From positions 62,001 to 126,000 of the forward strand of contig NZ_QEPQ01000005.1 of NCBI RefSeq assembly GCF_003252795.1: DNA of 64,000 nt. Reading direction: 5' to 3'. Below the pieces are notes generated by a model. That model saw nothing but the letters and a program-made list of their open reading frames with translations, had not been told where the DNA came from and searched no databases. The translations under genes were made by a program, and so were the position numbers. Below, one piece after another: positions 18,609 through 28,337 of the stretch; the stretch's first letter is position 1; each line of letters starts with the position of its first letter. The DNA comes from Haemophilus parainfluenzae (GTDB lineage Bacteria > Pseudomonadota > Gammaproteobacteria > Enterobacterales > Pasteurellaceae).

Positions 18609-18926
18609 TCAATCTATTAAAAAGCCTTCATTATTAACTATTTTATCTACAAGATACGTCACACTCTCATCATCTTGTCTATCAAACTCATAAATGAAGT
18701 TATATAAAAAATTACTTAATGGGTAATTATATTTATATACCAATAGCGATAAATCATTTTGAATCTTGAATAAGCTATAAATTGGACTACTATCTTGGGT
18801 ATTTCTTACTTCAATTATGAATTTTTGAATCTCTTCCTCATATTCAAATAAAATTCTATCAATCTGAATCCTAGAATTAGAAAAAACATCTAATAATTCA
18901 ATTAAAACATCATGTTTCATACTCAT
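18609..18926 (-). CDS. Orphan AT-rich hypothetical protein
   Basis: I do not recognise this 105-residue protein. It is acidic and rich in Ile, Asn, Asp, Phe and Tyr, with predicted helices, no membrane segment and no signal peptide. The coding DNA is markedly more AT-rich than its neighbours, uses ATA and AAT-type codons freely and contains no uptake core. It stands alone between two inverted uptake-signal pairs (18492-18517 and 18980-19007). AAGAAATG lies before the ATG of MSMKHD; a second ATG is two codons in. The small acidic character would suit an immunity or antitoxin-like protein, but nothing in the sequence proves that. Confidence 0.6.
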   Translation of the reverse strand: MSMKHDVLIELLDVFSNSRIQIDRILFEYEEEIQKFIIEVRNTQDSSPIYSLFKIQNDLSLLVYKYNYPLSNFLYNFIYEFDRQDDESVTYLVDKIVNNEGFLID

Positions 18927-18979
18927 ATCATTTCTTACACTATTATTAAGATTTTTATACTCTGGTCATAACACTAAAA

Positions 18980-19007
18980 ACCGCACTTTAATCTCTCAAA
19001 GTGCGGT
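18980..19007 (-). terminator. USS-pair terminator after pntB
   Basis: ACCGCACTTT and AAAGTGCGGT are separated by 8 bases. Read on the minus strand, this hairpin follows the pntB stop by 22 bases. Confidence 0.75.
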
Positions 19008-19029
19008 CAGTTTTACTTCAGTTTTTTGC

Positions 19030-20409
19030 TTATTTGTTTAATGCAGTAAGAATGTCATCAACACGTTCTTTTGCATCACCAAAGAGCATTTGGGTGTTTT
19101 CTTTGAAGAATAATGGGTTTTGAACGCCCGCGTAACCTACCGCCATAGAGCGTTTGAATACGATAACGTTTTGTGCTTTCCATACTTCTAACACTGGCAT
19201 ACCTGCGATTGGGCTGTTTGGATCTTCCATTGCCGCTGGGTTTACGGTGTCGTTTGCACCGATAACCAATACCACATCGGTATCTGCGAAATCATCATTG
19301 ATCTCATCCATTTCAAGCACGATGTCATAAGGCACTTTTGCTTCCGCTAAAAGTACGTTCATATGACCCGGTAAACGACCTGCAACAGGGTGAATACCAA
19401 AACGCACGTTAATGCCACGCTCACGCAATTTCGCCGTAATTTCAGCCACTGGATATTGCGCCTGTGCTACCGCCATACCATATCCTGGTGTGATGATTAC
19501 AGAGCTTGCATTTTTAAGTAATTCAGCCACTTCTTCTGCGGTTGTTTCACGGTGTTCACCTTGTTCTTCATCAGAAGATACTTGAACATCATTACCAAAA
19601 CCACCTGCGATAACGCTGATAAATGAGCGGTTCATCGCTTTACACATAATGTAAGAAAGAATCGCACCAGAAGAACCCACTAATGCACCGGTGACGATAA
19701 GCAAGTCATTGCTTAGCATGAAACCTGCTGCAGCCGCTGCCCAACCAGAATAAGAGTTAAGCATTGAAACCACAACCGGCATATCCGCACCACCGATAGA
19801 TGCCACTAAGTGCCAGCCGAATGCAAGAGCAATTGCGGTCATGAGTAACACTGGGAAGATATTATCTGGGTTGTTTAAGAATGCCACCATCAAGAAAGCA
19901 GAAACCACTAATGCCGCTAAATTTAATTTATGGCGATGTGGCAACATTAATGCTTTTGAATTGATTTTGCCGCTTAATTTACCGAATGCGACGATAGAAC
20001 CCGTGAATGTTACCGCACCGATGAAGATCCCTAAGAATACTTCAACGTTATGGATATTCATTAACACAGGATCGGTTTCGTGTGTTAAGCCGTAGCTGTT
20101 AAAGCCTACGAGCACAGCTGCTAAACCTACAAAGCTGTGAAGGATCGCAACGAGTTCAGGCATTTCAGTCATTTCAACTTTTAATGCACGTTGAACACCA
20201 ATCACGCCACCGATGATCATCGCAATGATGATCCATAATGTGCCTTCAGATTGCGGGCCGAAAATGGTTGCAACAAGAGCAATTGTCATACCGACAATAC
20301 CATACCAACAACCAGCTTTTGCCGTTTCATGTTTAGAAAGACCGGCTAAGCTCATAATGAAAAGTAATGCAGCGATAATATAGGCTGCTTGTACTAAACC
20401 TTCAGACAT
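19030..20409 (-). CDS. pntB: NAD(P) transhydrogenase subunit beta
   Basis: This is the NADP-binding half of the proton-translocating transhydrogenase, which uses the proton gradient to make NADPH from NADH. The 459 residues (E. coli 462) comprise about nine membrane helices (1-260) and a C-terminal NADP domain with [33 protein letters not shown] and [14 protein letters not shown]. It follows pntA by 10 bp in one operon and ends at an uptake-signal hairpin. Confidence 0.98.
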   Translation of the reverse strand: MSEGLVQAAYIIAALLFIMSLAGLSKHETAKAGCWYGIVGMTIALVATIFGPQSEGTLWIIIAMIIGGVIGVQRALKVEMTEMPELVAILHSFVGLAAVLVGFNSYGLTHETDPVLMNIHNVEVFLGIFIGAVTFTGSIVAFGKLSGKINSKALMLPHRHKLNLAALVVSAFLMVAFLNNPDNIFPVLLMTAIALAFGWHLVASIGGADMPVVVSMLNSYSGWAAAAAGFMLSNDLLIVTGALVGSSGAILSYIMCKAMNRSFISVIAGGFGNDVQVSSDEEQGEHRETTAEEVAELLKNASSVIITPGYGMAVAQAQYPVAEITAKLRERGINVRFGIHPVAGRLPGHMNVLLAEAKVPYDIVLEMDEINDDFADTDVVLVIGANDTVNPAAMEDPNSPIAGMPVLEVWKAQNVIVFKRSMAVGYAGVQNPLFFKENTQMLFGDAKERVDDILTALNK

Positions 20410-20419
20410 CGTCTTCTCC

Positions 20420-21961
20420 TTAACCTTTTCTAAACATCGCCAACATACGTTGAGTTACACGGAAACCACCAAAGATGTTGATGCTTGCCACCAAGATTGC
20501 CACAAAGGCTAATGCATCAATAAAGAAGTTGCCTGTTGGCTGTCTAATTTGCAGTAATGCACCCACAATGATGATACCTGAAATCGCATTGGTTACCGCC
20601 ATAAGTGGGGTGTGTAAAGCGTGGCTGACGTTCCAAACCACGTAGTAACCAACTACACAAGCCAATACGAATACGGTGAAGTGAGAAAGGAATGCTGCTG
20701 GCGCCACAGATGCAAGCCAGAGGAATAACACACCTACACCTGCCATCACACCGTATTTGATGCGAGGATCTGCTGGTTTTTCTTCCTCTTTTTTAACCGC
20801 ACTTTGTGCCGCTTTCGCTTCTTGTTTTGGTTGTGCTGATACTTGGATTTGCGCTGGTGGAATTTCTTCCCCATCAAGTACTACAGTCACACCACGTAAT
20901 ACCACATCGTCAAAATCGATATTGATCTTGCCGTTTTTTTCTTTACAAAGTAGTTTTAATAAATTAACTAAGTTTGTACCGTAAAGTTGGGAAGATTGTG
21001 TTGGTAAACGACTTGGGAAATCGGTGTAACCAATGATTTTCACTTGGTTTTCAGTGGTGACGACTTTACCTGCTTCAGTGTAAGCACAGTTACCGCCTGT
21101 TGCAGCCGCTAAGTCCACCACCACAGAACCTGGTTTCATGGAATCAACCATTTCTTTTGTGATTAAGCGTGGAGCTGGTTTGCCTGGAATCGCCGCAGTG
21201 GTAATAATGATATCCACTTCTTTGGCTTGTTCCGCATAAAGCTCCATCGCACGACGGTTAAATTCTTCTGACATTACTTTTGCGTAACCATCGCCACTAC
21301 CGCCTTCTTCTTTGAAATCAATTTCTAAGAAAGACGCGCCCATACTTTGTACTTGTTCTTTTACTTCTGGACGAGAGTCAAAAGCACGTACAATCGCACC
21401 AAGGCTATTCGCAGCACCAATCGCAGCAAGACCCGCTACACCCGCACCAATCACTAACACTTTTGCCGGTGGTACTTTACCTGCTGCGGTAATTTGTCCA
21501 GTGAAGAAACTACCAAATTCATGAGCCGCTTCAATCACCGCACGATAACCAGAAATATTCGCCATAGAGCTTAATGCATCAAGCGCTTGCGCACGGGAAA
21601 TACGCGGCACTGAATCCATCGCTAATACATTAATTTTTTTCGACGTAAGTTTTTTCATTAAATCCGGATTTTGTGCGCGCCAAATGAAGCTCACAAGTGT
21701 TGCACCTTCCTTCATTTGATCAATTTCTGCATCCGTTGGTGGATTCACTTTAAAAATTATATCCGAATGCCACACTTCTGAACTTGAGCCAATTTTAGCG
21801 CCGGCGTCGATAAATGCTTGGTCTTCAAAACTCGCTTTGAATCCCGCATTGTGTTCTACGATGACGTCAAAGCCCAGTTTTAAGATCTGCTGAACCGTTT
21901 TTGGCGTCGCCGCCACACGATTTTCGCTCTCAAGCAGTTCTCTAGGTACACCAATTAACAT
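20420..21961 (-). CDS. pntA: NAD(P) transhydrogenase subunit alpha
   Basis: This is the NAD-binding half of the transhydrogenase, 513 residues with the E. coli layout. A soluble NAD domain (about 1-380; [40 protein letters not shown]) is followed by a Lys/Glu/Ala-rich linker (about 380-405) and four C-terminal membrane helices ending [14 protein letters not shown]. An uptake core at 20796-20804 is tucked into the variable linker, where it is least likely to matter. The operon has a long leader with a consensus CRP site. Confidence 0.98.
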   Translation of the reverse strand: MLIGVPRELLESENRVAATPKTVQQILKLGFDVIVEHNAGFKASFEDQAFIDAGAKIGSSSEVWHSDIIFKVNPPTDAEIDQMKEGATLVSFIWRAQNPDLMKKLTSKKINVLAMDSVPRISRAQALDALSSMANISGYRAVIEAAHEFGSFFTGQITAAGKVPPAKVLVIGAGVAGLAAIGAANSLGAIVRAFDSRPEVKEQVQSMGASFLEIDFKEEGGSGDGYAKVMSEEFNRRAMELYAEQAKEVDIIITTAAIPGKPAPRLITKEMVDSMKPGSVVVDLAAATGGNCAYTEAGKVVTTENQVKIIGYTDFPSRLPTQSSQLYGTNLVNLLKLLCKEKNGKINIDFDDVVLRGVTVVLDGEEIPPAQIQVSAQPKQEAKAAQSAVKKEEEKPADPRIKYGVMAGVGVLFLWLASVAPAAFLSHFTVFVLACVVGYYVVWNVSHALHTPLMAVTNAISGIIIVGALLQIRQPTGNFFIDALAFVAILVASINIFGGFRVTQRMLAMFRKG

Positions 21962-22102
21962 AAATGTTTCCCTCTGGTTGATGAAATTTCAGACAAACTC
22001 ACGCCTGTCCCTGTCTCTTAAATGACAAAAAGTCATACGACGGTAAATGTATCACTTATTGCGATTGTTTGGGGAAATTTTTTAACTGGTTTTACAAGAT
22101 AT

Positions 22103-22118
22103 TGTGATAGGGATCACA
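22103..22118. promoter_or_regulatory. Consensus CRP site upstream of pntA
   Basis: TGTGA-TAGGGA-TCACA matches both consensus half-sites exactly. It lies about 150 bp before the pntA ATG on the minus strand. CRP-cAMP control of pntAB is inferred. Confidence 0.75.
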
Positions 22119-22232
22119 AAAGTGTGGATATGAAAATATCGTATGCAGAATTGCTCACTTAACCCAATGATTATTCCTGAGAAAGCGATGAATTAAAATA
22201 ACGGAAAAACTGACCGCACTTAAATAAAAGGA

Positions 22233-22262
22233 ACAAAAAAGCCCGATATGATTTATCGGGCT
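22233..22262 (-). terminator. Terminator of tldD
   Basis: AGCCCGATA / TATCGGGCT with a 5-base loop is followed on the minus strand by six T. Confidence 0.9.
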
Positions 22263-22268
22263 ACATGC

Positions 22269-23717
22269 TTAATTTGTTCCACCAACGGTGATTTCATCAA
22301 TTTTCAAGGCGGGTTGCCCAACACCGACCGGTACACTTTGGCCATCTTTGCCGCATACACCGATACCAAGATCTAAGTCTGTTTCATCGGCGACCATAGA
22401 AACTTTTTGCATCACATCGATACCGCTGCCAATTAATGTCGCGCCTTTAACAGGTTTGGTGATTTTGCCTTTTTCAATAAGATAAGCTTCAGATGTCGAG
22501 AACACAAATTTACCTGAGGTGATATCCACTTGCCCACCACCAAAGTGAGGTGCATAAATACCGCGATCCACAGAAGCGATTAAATCATCAAATTTACTTT
22601 GACCTGCCAACATATAGGTATTCGTCATTCGCGGCATTGGTAAATGCGCATAAGATTCACGACGACCATTTCCTGTCGGTTTCACGCCCATTAATCGTGC
22701 ATTGAGTTTATCTTGCATGTAGCCTTGCAAAATCCCGCCTTTGATTAAAACGTTATACTGGCTTGGCACCCCTTCATCATCAATGGTTAAAGAACCTCGG
22801 CGATTTTGTAATGTGCCATCATCCACAATCGTACATAATGGCGACGTCACTAACTCACCAATTTTACCCGTAAATAGGGAACTTTCTTTACGGTTGAAAT
22901 CCCCTTCTAAACCGTGTCCCACCGCTTCATGAAGCAATACGCCCGGCCAACCTGCCCCTAATACCACTGGCATTAATCCTGCCGGTGCTGCGACCGCACT
23001 TAAATTCACAAGGGCTTGACGAACGGCTTCTTTTGCAAAATTAACGGCACGAATATCCCCATTTACTACATCAAAGAACCAATCTAAGGCAAAGCGACCA
23101 CCTGAACCACAACTGCCCCGCTCACGTTTACCATCTTCTTCAACAAGAACCGAAATGGATAAACGCACAAGCGGACGAATATCTGCAGCAAGTGTGCCAT
23201 CTGTTGCAACCACTAACACTTCTTCATAAATCGAACTTAATGCTGCAGAGACATGTGTAACACGAGGATCTTCAGCTCGAGCGGTTCGATCCACTAAGTG
23301 TAATAACTCGATCTTTTTCTCTTTACTTAAACTTTCTAACGGGTTAATCACTGCATAACGCTGAACCGCATTCACCGTATTAAATGCTTGAGGTGAAATT
23401 AAATTGCCTTCTTTAATTTGTGCGATACCTTTTACGGCCTCTGCACATTGTTGTAATGAGGCTAAGTTGATTTGGTCAGAATACGCAAAGCCTGTTTTCT
23501 CACCAGAAACTGCGCGTACACCGACACCGCGATCAATATGAAAGCCACCTTCTTTAATAATACTATCTTCTAATACCCAGCTTTCATCTTGGCTTAATTG
23601 AAAATAAAGATCTGCATAATCAATATGACGATGTGACATCACATCAAAAATATTAAGCAATGATTGATGAGATAAATTGCTTGGTGCAAGTAAGGTATCT
23701 GAAACCTGTTTTAACAT
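22269..23717 (-). CDS. tldD: TldD, metalloprotease of the TldD/TldE pair
   Basis: This is the catalytic subunit of the TldD/TldE protease, which trims unfolded peptides and is involved in CcdA antitoxin turnover and microcin maturation in E. coli. The 482 residues start at the ATG of [10 protein letters not shown] (GGAG upstream); a 12-codon longer reading lacks homologue support. The zinc site HEAVGH lies near residue 260 in [16 protein letters not shown], with [16 protein letters not shown] and [17 protein letters not shown] towards the end. The partner TldE (PmbA) is not in the window. Confidence 0.96.
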   Translation of the reverse strand: MLKQVSDTLLAPSNLSHQSLLNIFDVMSHRHIDYADLYFQLSQDESWVLEDSIIKEGGFHIDRGVGVRAVSGEKTGFAYSDQINLASLQQCAEAVKGIAQIKEGNLISPQAFNTVNAVQRYAVINPLESLSKEKKIELLHLVDRTARAEDPRVTHVSAALSSIYEEVLVVATDGTLAADIRPLVRLSISVLVEEDGKRERGSCGSGGRFALDWFFDVVNGDIRAVNFAKEAVRQALVNLSAVAAPAGLMPVVLGAGWPGVLLHEAVGHGLEGDFNRKESSLFTGKIGELVTSPLCTIVDDGTLQNRRGSLTIDDEGVPSQYNVLIKGGILQGYMQDKLNARLMGVKPTGNGRRESYAHLPMPRMTNTYMLAGQSKFDDLIASVDRGIYAPHFGGGQVDITSGKFVFSTSEAYLIEKGKITKPVKGATLIGSGIDVMQKVSMVADETDLDLGIGVCGKDGQSVPVGVGQPALKIDEITVGGTN

Positions 23718-23764
23718 TTGTTCTCCGACATTTATAAAATTTAATTCTGCCAAATCTCCCCTCG

Positions 23765-23785
23765 CCCCTCTTTGCTAAAGAGGGG
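23765..23785. terminator. Hairpin between rsmI and tldD
   Basis: CCCCTCTTT GCT AAAGAGGGG is a perfect 9-bp stem with a 3-base loop. There is no T run in the direction of transcription, so it may slow or stabilise rather than terminate. Confidence 0.4.
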
Positions 23786-23797
23786 GATAGTTTTTGA

Positions 23798-24646
23798 CTA
23801 ATCTAAATTATCCAATCCAAATTGGTATAAGGCATTTTTCTTATAACCATAAAGTTCTGCCACAATCGCAGCCGCTTTTTTTAAGGGTAATTCTTTGGCG
23901 ATCAAAGTGAGCGCTTTAATTGCTTGTGGTGCAAATTCGTCGATATCTTCTGATTTGGGTTTGCCTTCTACAATTAATACCATTTCACCTTTTGTGCGAT
24001 TCGGATCTTCACTTAACCATTGACGAAGATCGCTTAATTTATCCCCTGCAATGGTTTCCCATGTTTTCGTAATTTCACGGGCAAGTACTACATAGCGTTC
24101 GCCACCTAATACATCTTGCATATCAGCAAGGGTATCTAAAATGCGGTGGGTTGATTCATAGAAGATTAAAGTGCGGTCTTCTTCCGCAATATTTTCTAAC
24201 TTATCTTTACGCGCCTTGGTTTTGGCAGGTAAAAAGCCTTCAAAACAAAAACGGTCTGATGCAATACCCGATGCGCATAATGCAGTAATCGCGGCACAAG
24301 CACCTGGTAACGGCACCACTTTAATGCCAGCCTCACGACATTGACGGACTAAATGAAACCCCGGATCGCTAATTAAGGGGGTTCCCGCATCTGAAATTAA
24401 TGCAATATTCGTACCTTGTTTTAGCTTTTCGACCAACACATGAGCTTTTTCTTGTTCATTGTGATCATGTAAGGCGAAAAAAGGCTTTTTGATACCATAA
24501 TGACTGAGCAATAAACCACTGTGGCGTGTGTCTTCCGCGGCAATTAAATCCACTTGTGAAAAGGTCTCTAAAGCACGTTGTGTAATATCCTGTAAATTCC
24601 CGATTGGCGTAGCGACAATATATAAAATTCCGGTTAAATCATTCAT
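23798..24646 (-). CDS. rsmI: 16S rRNA 2'-O-ribose C1402 methyltransferase
   Basis: RsmI methylates the ribose of C1402 in 16S rRNA, tuning decoding at the P site. The 282 residues have the SAM-dependent tetrapyrrole-methylase fold, with [43 protein letters not shown] and [13 protein letters not shown]. It is divergent from lpoA over 69 bp, the order found in H. influenzae and E. coli. The C-terminal part is slightly variable, as usual for the family. Confidence 0.97.
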   Translation of the reverse strand: MNDLTGILYIVATPIGNLQDITQRALETFSQVDLIAAEDTRHSGLLLSHYGIKKPFFALHDHNEQEKAHVLVEKLKQGTNIALISDAGTPLISDPGFHLVRQCREAGIKVVPLPGACAAITALCASGIASDRFCFEGFLPAKTKARKDKLENIAEEDRTLIFYESTHRILDTLADMQDVLGGERYVVLAREITKTWETIAGDKLSDLRQWLSEDPNRTKGEMVLIVEGKPKSEDIDEFAPQAIKALTLIAKELPLKKAAAIVAELYGYKKNALYQFGLDNLD

Positions 24647-24715
24647 TTTTGTTTGCTTTTACATTGTGAGATAAGTAAGATCGCCCATTATTGATTTATT
24701 CATTATGGAGCGAAT

Positions 24716-26437
24716 ATGTCTATTCTATTACAAGGCGGTCGTTTTAAAAAACGTTTAATGCCGATTTTATTGTCTGTTGCATTAGCAGGTTGTTCTAACT
24801 TATTTGGTAGCAGCTTTACCCAAACATTACAACGTGATGCCAATGCGAGTTCTGAATTTTATATGAACAAATTAGGGCAAACACAGGATAAAGAAGATCA
24901 ACAAACATACAAACTCTTAGCTGCTCGTGTATTAATTTCTGAAAATAAAGTACCTCAAGCGGAAGAGTTATTAACGGAGTTAGTTGACTTAAACGAAGCA
25001 CAACAATTAGATCGCACGTTAATTGAAGCACGCATCGCCGCAGCAAAAGGCAATAATGATGTTGCTGAAGGTAAATTACGTGCACTCGATCTGACTAAAT
25101 TAAGTCCATCACAAAAATCTCGTTATTACGAAACCTTTGCTCAAACAGCTGAAAATCGTAAAGACGTGATTGAAGCGGTGAAAGCGCGTATCAAAATGGA
25201 TGAAAACTTAACAGACATGCAGCGTCGTAAAGATAATGTTGATAAAACTTGGTCGTTACTCCGTTCTGCGAATACTGCTGTTATCAATAATGCCTCCGAT
25301 GAAGGTAGCGTAGCATTAGGCGGTTGGCTCACCTTGATTAAAGCTTATAACGACAACATCCGTCAGCCAGTACAATTAAGCCAAGCGTTACAAAGTTGGA
25401 AATCCGCTTATCCAAACCACGTTGCGGCAACCTTTTTCCCTAAAGAGCTAGAAAGCTTGTTGAATTTCCAACAAACGAATTTAGCTCAAATTGGTTTAGT
25501 CTTACCTTTAAGCGGCGATGGCCAAATTTTAGGTACAACGATTCAATCAGGTTTCAATGATGCAAAAGGTGACTCAACCATTCCAGTACAAGTGTTTGAC
25601 TCATCTACCACCCCGATTAATGACATTATTGCACAAGCAAAAGCATCGGGTATTAAAGCGTTAGTGGGTCCATTACTGAAACAAAATGTCGATGCCATCA
25701 TTGCGAATCCAAGTGCAGTACAAGGCATGGATGTGCTCACATTAAATGCAACAGCAAATACTCAAGCAATTAACCAAGTCTGTTATTACGGTTTATCTCC
25801 AGAAGATGAAGCAGAGTCTGCGGCGAACAAAATGTGGAAAGATGGCATTCGCAATCCAATTGTGGCAATGCCACAAAATGATTTAGGACAACGTGTTGGT
25901 AATGCTTTCAACGTACGTTGGCAACGTTTAGCGGGTACAGATGCGAATATTCGCTACTACAACTTACCGGCTGATATTACCTACTTCTTCCAAGGTGCGC
26001 CGCAAGATACAAGTGCACTTTATGTCATCTCTTCACCAGATGAATTGGCTGAAATTAAAGGTTATTTAGATACCAGCAATCCGAATGTACGCATTTATGC
26101 AAGCTCTCGTTCTAACGCGGCAAGTAATACACCAGAATACTATGCGAAAATGAATGGCGTTCAATTTAGTGATATTCCATTCTTTAAACAAAGCGATTCT
26201 TCACAATATCAAAAAGTGGCTGGCTCAACCGGTGGTGAATTCCAATTAATGCGTTTATATGCAATGGGTTCTGATGCATGGTTGCTCATCAATCACTTTA
26301 ATGAATTACGCCAAGTACCGGGTTATACCTTAAGCGGTTTAACCGGTCAGCTTAGCGCGGATTCAAACTGTGATGTGGATCGCGATATGACATGGTATCA
26401 AGTACAAGATGGTAACGTGGTAGCGGTTGCGAACTAA
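24716..26437 (+). CDS. lpoA: Penicillin-binding protein activator LpoA
   Basis: This outer-membrane lipoprotein reaches through the periplasm to activate the peptidoglycan synthase PBP1a. The 573 residues begin with a lipoprotein signal peptide whose lipobox LAGC places the lipidated cysteine at C26. An N-terminal TPR-like helical domain (about 30-250) is followed by a periplasmic-binding-protein-like domain (about 255-573; IGLVLPLSGDGQILG). GGAG stands before the ATG. It heads the lpoA-yraN-diaA-dolP series. Confidence 0.97.
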   Translation: MSILLQGGRFKKRLMPILLSVALAGCSNLFGSSFTQTLQRDANASSEFYMNKLGQTQDKEDQQTYKLLAARVLISENKVPQAEELLTELVDLNEAQQLDRTLIEARIAAAKGNNDVAEGKLRALDLTKLSPSQKSRYYETFAQTAENRKDVIEAVKARIKMDENLTDMQRRKDNVDKTWSLLRSANTAVINNASDEGSVALGGWLTLIKAYNDNIRQPVQLSQALQSWKSAYPNHVAATFFPKELESLLNFQQTNLAQIGLVLPLSGDGQILGTTIQSGFNDAKGDSTIPVQVFDSSTTPINDIIAQAKASGIKALVGPLLKQNVDAIIANPSAVQGMDVLTLNATANTQAINQVCYYGLSPEDEAESAANKMWKDGIRNPIVAMPQNDLGQRVGNAFNVRWQRLAGTDANIRYYNLPADITYFFQGAPQDTSALYVISSPDELAEIKGYLDTSNPNVRIYASSRSNAASNTPEYYAKMNGVQFSDIPFFKQSDSSQYQKVAGSTGGEFQLMRLYAMGSDAWLLINHFNELRQVPGYTLSGLTGQLSADSNCDVDRDMTWYQVQDGNVVAVAN

Positions 26438-26440
26438 TCC

Positions 26441-26800
26441 ATGTTTTCATTAAAACGTCAACAAGGGGCGGGCTTTGAACATCAAGCCCGCCTTTTCTTA
26501 GAGGCTAAGGGGCTTAAATTCATCGCGGCGAATCAACATTTCAAATGCGGTGAATTAGATCTCGTTATGCAAGACGGGCAAACTATTGTATTTGTTGAAG
26601 TTCGTCAACGATCCAGCTCAGCATTCGGATCCGCCGTTGAAAGCGTGGATTGGCAAAAGCAACAAAAATGGCTAAATGCCGCAAATTTATGGCTTGCCAA
26701 ACGTAACCTAAGCCTTGAAGATGCGGATTGTCGTTTTGATCTTATCGCCTTTGGAAAAACCGCCAGTGATATCCAATGGATTCCTAATTTTCTCGATTAA
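26441..26800 (+). CDS. yraN: UPF0102 protein YraN
   Basis: A 119-residue cytosolic protein of the UPF0102 family, which has an endonuclease-like fold. [29 protein letters not shown] and IVFVEVRQR contain the conserved E, D and ExR residues of restriction-endonuclease-like nucleases. Its biological role is not settled. It begins 3 bp after the lpoA stop, without a clear ribosome binding site, so its translation is probably coupled to lpoA. Confidence 0.93.
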   Translation: MFSLKRQQGAGFEHQARLFLEAKGLKFIAANQHFKCGELDLVMQDGQTIVFVEVRQRSSSAFGSAVESVDWQKQQKWLNAANLWLAKRNLSLEDADCRFDLIAFGKTASDIQWIPNFLD

Positions 26801-26812
26801 CCTTTTCCGATT

Positions 26813-27397
26813 ATGTTACAAAAAGTTAAAGATATTTATAGCGAAAGTATTCAGATTCAAATCTCTGCTTCTAGCCTATTATCAGAAAACATTGCCACCG
26901 CCACACAAATGGTGATGCAATGTTTGTTAAGTGGTCATAAAGTGATTGCCTGTGGTGTTGCTCGCTCTTACGCGAATGCGCAATTCTTAGTGTCAAATTT
27001 GCTTAATCGTTATGATTTTGAACGCCCTAGCCTGCCATCCGTACATCTTAGCCTTGAAAGTGCGGTCGGTTCTTCACTAGTTTTTGATCAACCTATCGAT
27101 CAGCTTTATCAACATCAATTTAACGCTATTGCTAAACCCGGCGATTTATTGATTGCCTTTGCGCCGCTTGGTACAGAAAAAGCGGTGCTGAATACGATTG
27201 CGAATGCCGTCAACAAAGAAATTCAGGTCATTGCCTTAACTGGTGCAAACAATGATGCGATTCAAGGTGTGTTAGCTGAAACAGATTTAGAAATCTCTAT
27301 TCCCACGACGAAAGAAGCACGCATTTTGGAAAATCATTTATTCGTTATTAATGCACTGTGTGAGCTTGTTGATAGCACGCTTTTTCCAAGAGCTTGA
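26813..27397 (+). CDS. diaA: DnaA initiator-associating protein DiaA (SIS domain)
   Basis: DiaA is a tetrameric SIS-fold protein that binds DnaA and helps it assemble at the origin. The 194 residues align with E. coli DiaA in length and context (lpoA-yraN-diaA-dolP). The nucleotide-sugar-site glycines typical of GmhA isomerases are altered: the usual CGNGGSAANAQ reads CGVARSYANAQ. This fits a non-enzymatic DiaA role. An uptake core at 27058-27066 encodes Ser-Ala-Val. It starts 12 bp after yraN. Confidence 0.9.
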   Translation: MLQKVKDIYSESIQIQISASSLLSENIATATQMVMQCLLSGHKVIACGVARSYANAQFLVSNLLNRYDFERPSLPSVHLSLESAVGSSLVFDQPIDQLYQHQFNAIAKPGDLLIAFAPLGTEKAVLNTIANAVNKEIQVIALTGANNDAIQGVLAETDLEISIPTTKEARILENHLFVINALCELVDSTLFPRA

Positions 27398-27478
27398 CAT
27401 TAAAGGCTTTTCCAACCAAACTATTTCTAAAATTAATTGACTAATTAGTTAACTCACTCATTTATAAAAAGGAGATTA

Positions 27479-28063
27479 ATGATGAAATTAACCCCATTAA
27501 AAAAACTCGCCTTCGTACTTGGTGCATCTATTATGTTACAAGGCTGTGTGGCTGCTGTACTTGGTGGCGCGGCTGCCGGTGCTAAAGTTGCAACGGATCC
27601 TCGCACAATGGGTACGCAAGTCGATGATGAAACGTTAGAAGTAAAAGTTGAAAATGCATTAGATAAAGATGCACAAATTAAATCAGAAGGTCGTGTACAT
27701 GCTGTTTCTTATAGTGGCCGTGTATTATTGATTGGCCAAGTGCCGAGTGAAAGCGTAAAAGAAACCGCGACCAGTCTTGCAAAAGGCGTGGACGGTGTGA
27801 ATGACATCTATAACGAATTACGTGTGGGCAATAAAATTAACTTTGGTCAAATTACCAAAGACAGCTGGATTACCACACAAATTAAATCGAAACTTTTCGT
27901 TGGCGATAATGTAAAAGCAACAGATGTGAAAGTGATCACCGAAAATGGTGAAGTATTCTTACTCGGAAACGTCACTCAATCACAAGGTGACTCAGCGGCA
28001 GAAATTGCAAGTAAAGTTACCGGTGTTCAAAAAGTCGTCAAAGTATTTAAATACTTGAATTAA
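27479..28063 (+). CDS. dolP: BON-domain outer-membrane lipoprotein DolP
   Basis: DolP (formerly YraP) supports outer-membrane integrity and BAM function at division sites. The 194 residues carry a signal peptide with lipobox MLQGC (C23), then two BON domains (about 50-115 and 125-190; VNDIYNELRVG and VQKVVKVFKYL end them). AAGGAG sits before tandem ATG ATG codons; the first is taken as the start. The gene is followed by a strong uptake-signal hairpin. Confidence 0.95.
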   Translation: MMKLTPLKKLAFVLGASIMLQGCVAAVLGGAAAGAKVATDPRTMGTQVDDETLEVKVENALDKDAQIKSEGRVHAVSYSGRVLLIGQVPSESVKETATSLAKGVDGVNDIYNELRVGNKINFGQITKDSWITTQIKSKLFVGDNVKATDVKVITENGEVFLLGNVTQSQGDSAAEIASKVTGVQKVVKVFKYLN

Positions 28064-28080
28064 TTAAATTTTTAAACTTT

Positions 28081-28125
28081 AAAGTGCGGTCAAAAATTAT
28101 CTCGTTTTTGACCGCACTTTTTTCT
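28081..28125 (+). terminator. USS-pair terminator after dolP
   Basis: AAAGTGCGGTCAAAAA and its exact complement (28081-28096, 28105-28120) enclose an 8-base loop and end in six T. Confidence 0.9.
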
Positions 28126-28171
28126 TTACAAAGATTTACAAAAAAGATCCTGCCTAAAAAAACATCACTTG

Positions 28172-28206
28172 AAAGATAAGTCATTTATTTTAAATGACTT
28201 ATCTTT
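28172..28206. other. 16-bp perfect hairpin upstream of nrdA
   Basis: AAAGATAAGTCATTTA and its exact complement flank a TTT centre. It lies about 50 bp downstream of the dolP terminator and 48 bp before the first NrdR box. It could be a second terminator or an operator; no T run follows. Confidence 0.5.
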
Positions 28207-28253
28207 TGTCAATAATGTAAGTAAAAAATTTACTGCTTGAATTCAATTTTAAA

Positions 28254-28269
28254 ACACTCTATCTTGTGC
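28254..28269 (+). promoter_or_regulatory. NrdR box 1
   Basis: ACACTCTATCTTGTGC fits the NrdR palindrome (ACACWATATATWGTGT) imperfectly, as the outer box usually does. Confidence 0.8.
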
Positions 28270-28285
28270 ACCGTTATTTTCCACA

Positions 28286-28301
28286 ACACTATATCTTGTG
28301 T
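28286..28301 (+). promoter_or_regulatory. NrdR box 2
   Basis: ACACTATATCTTGTGT is a close match to the NrdR consensus. It lies 32 bp from box 1, three helical turns, the usual tandem arrangement in front of ribonucleotide reductase operons. Confidence 0.87.
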
Positions 28302-28337
28302 TTTATTAAATTCATTTCTCTAGTAGGTTTATCTCCC

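Larger units (their letters stand above)
21962..22268. other. pntAB upstream region and tldD terminator
   Basis: The 307 bases hold the pntA leader, a small ATGAC/GTCAT dyad (22022-22036), a CRP site, an uptake core (22213-22221) and the tldD terminator. No gene is visible. Confidence 0.75.

Noticed and set aside
28266-28337. Longer nrdA beginning at a GTG
   Set aside because: The extension starts inside an NrdR box, and the homologues begin close to MNKGLMVTKRDG.
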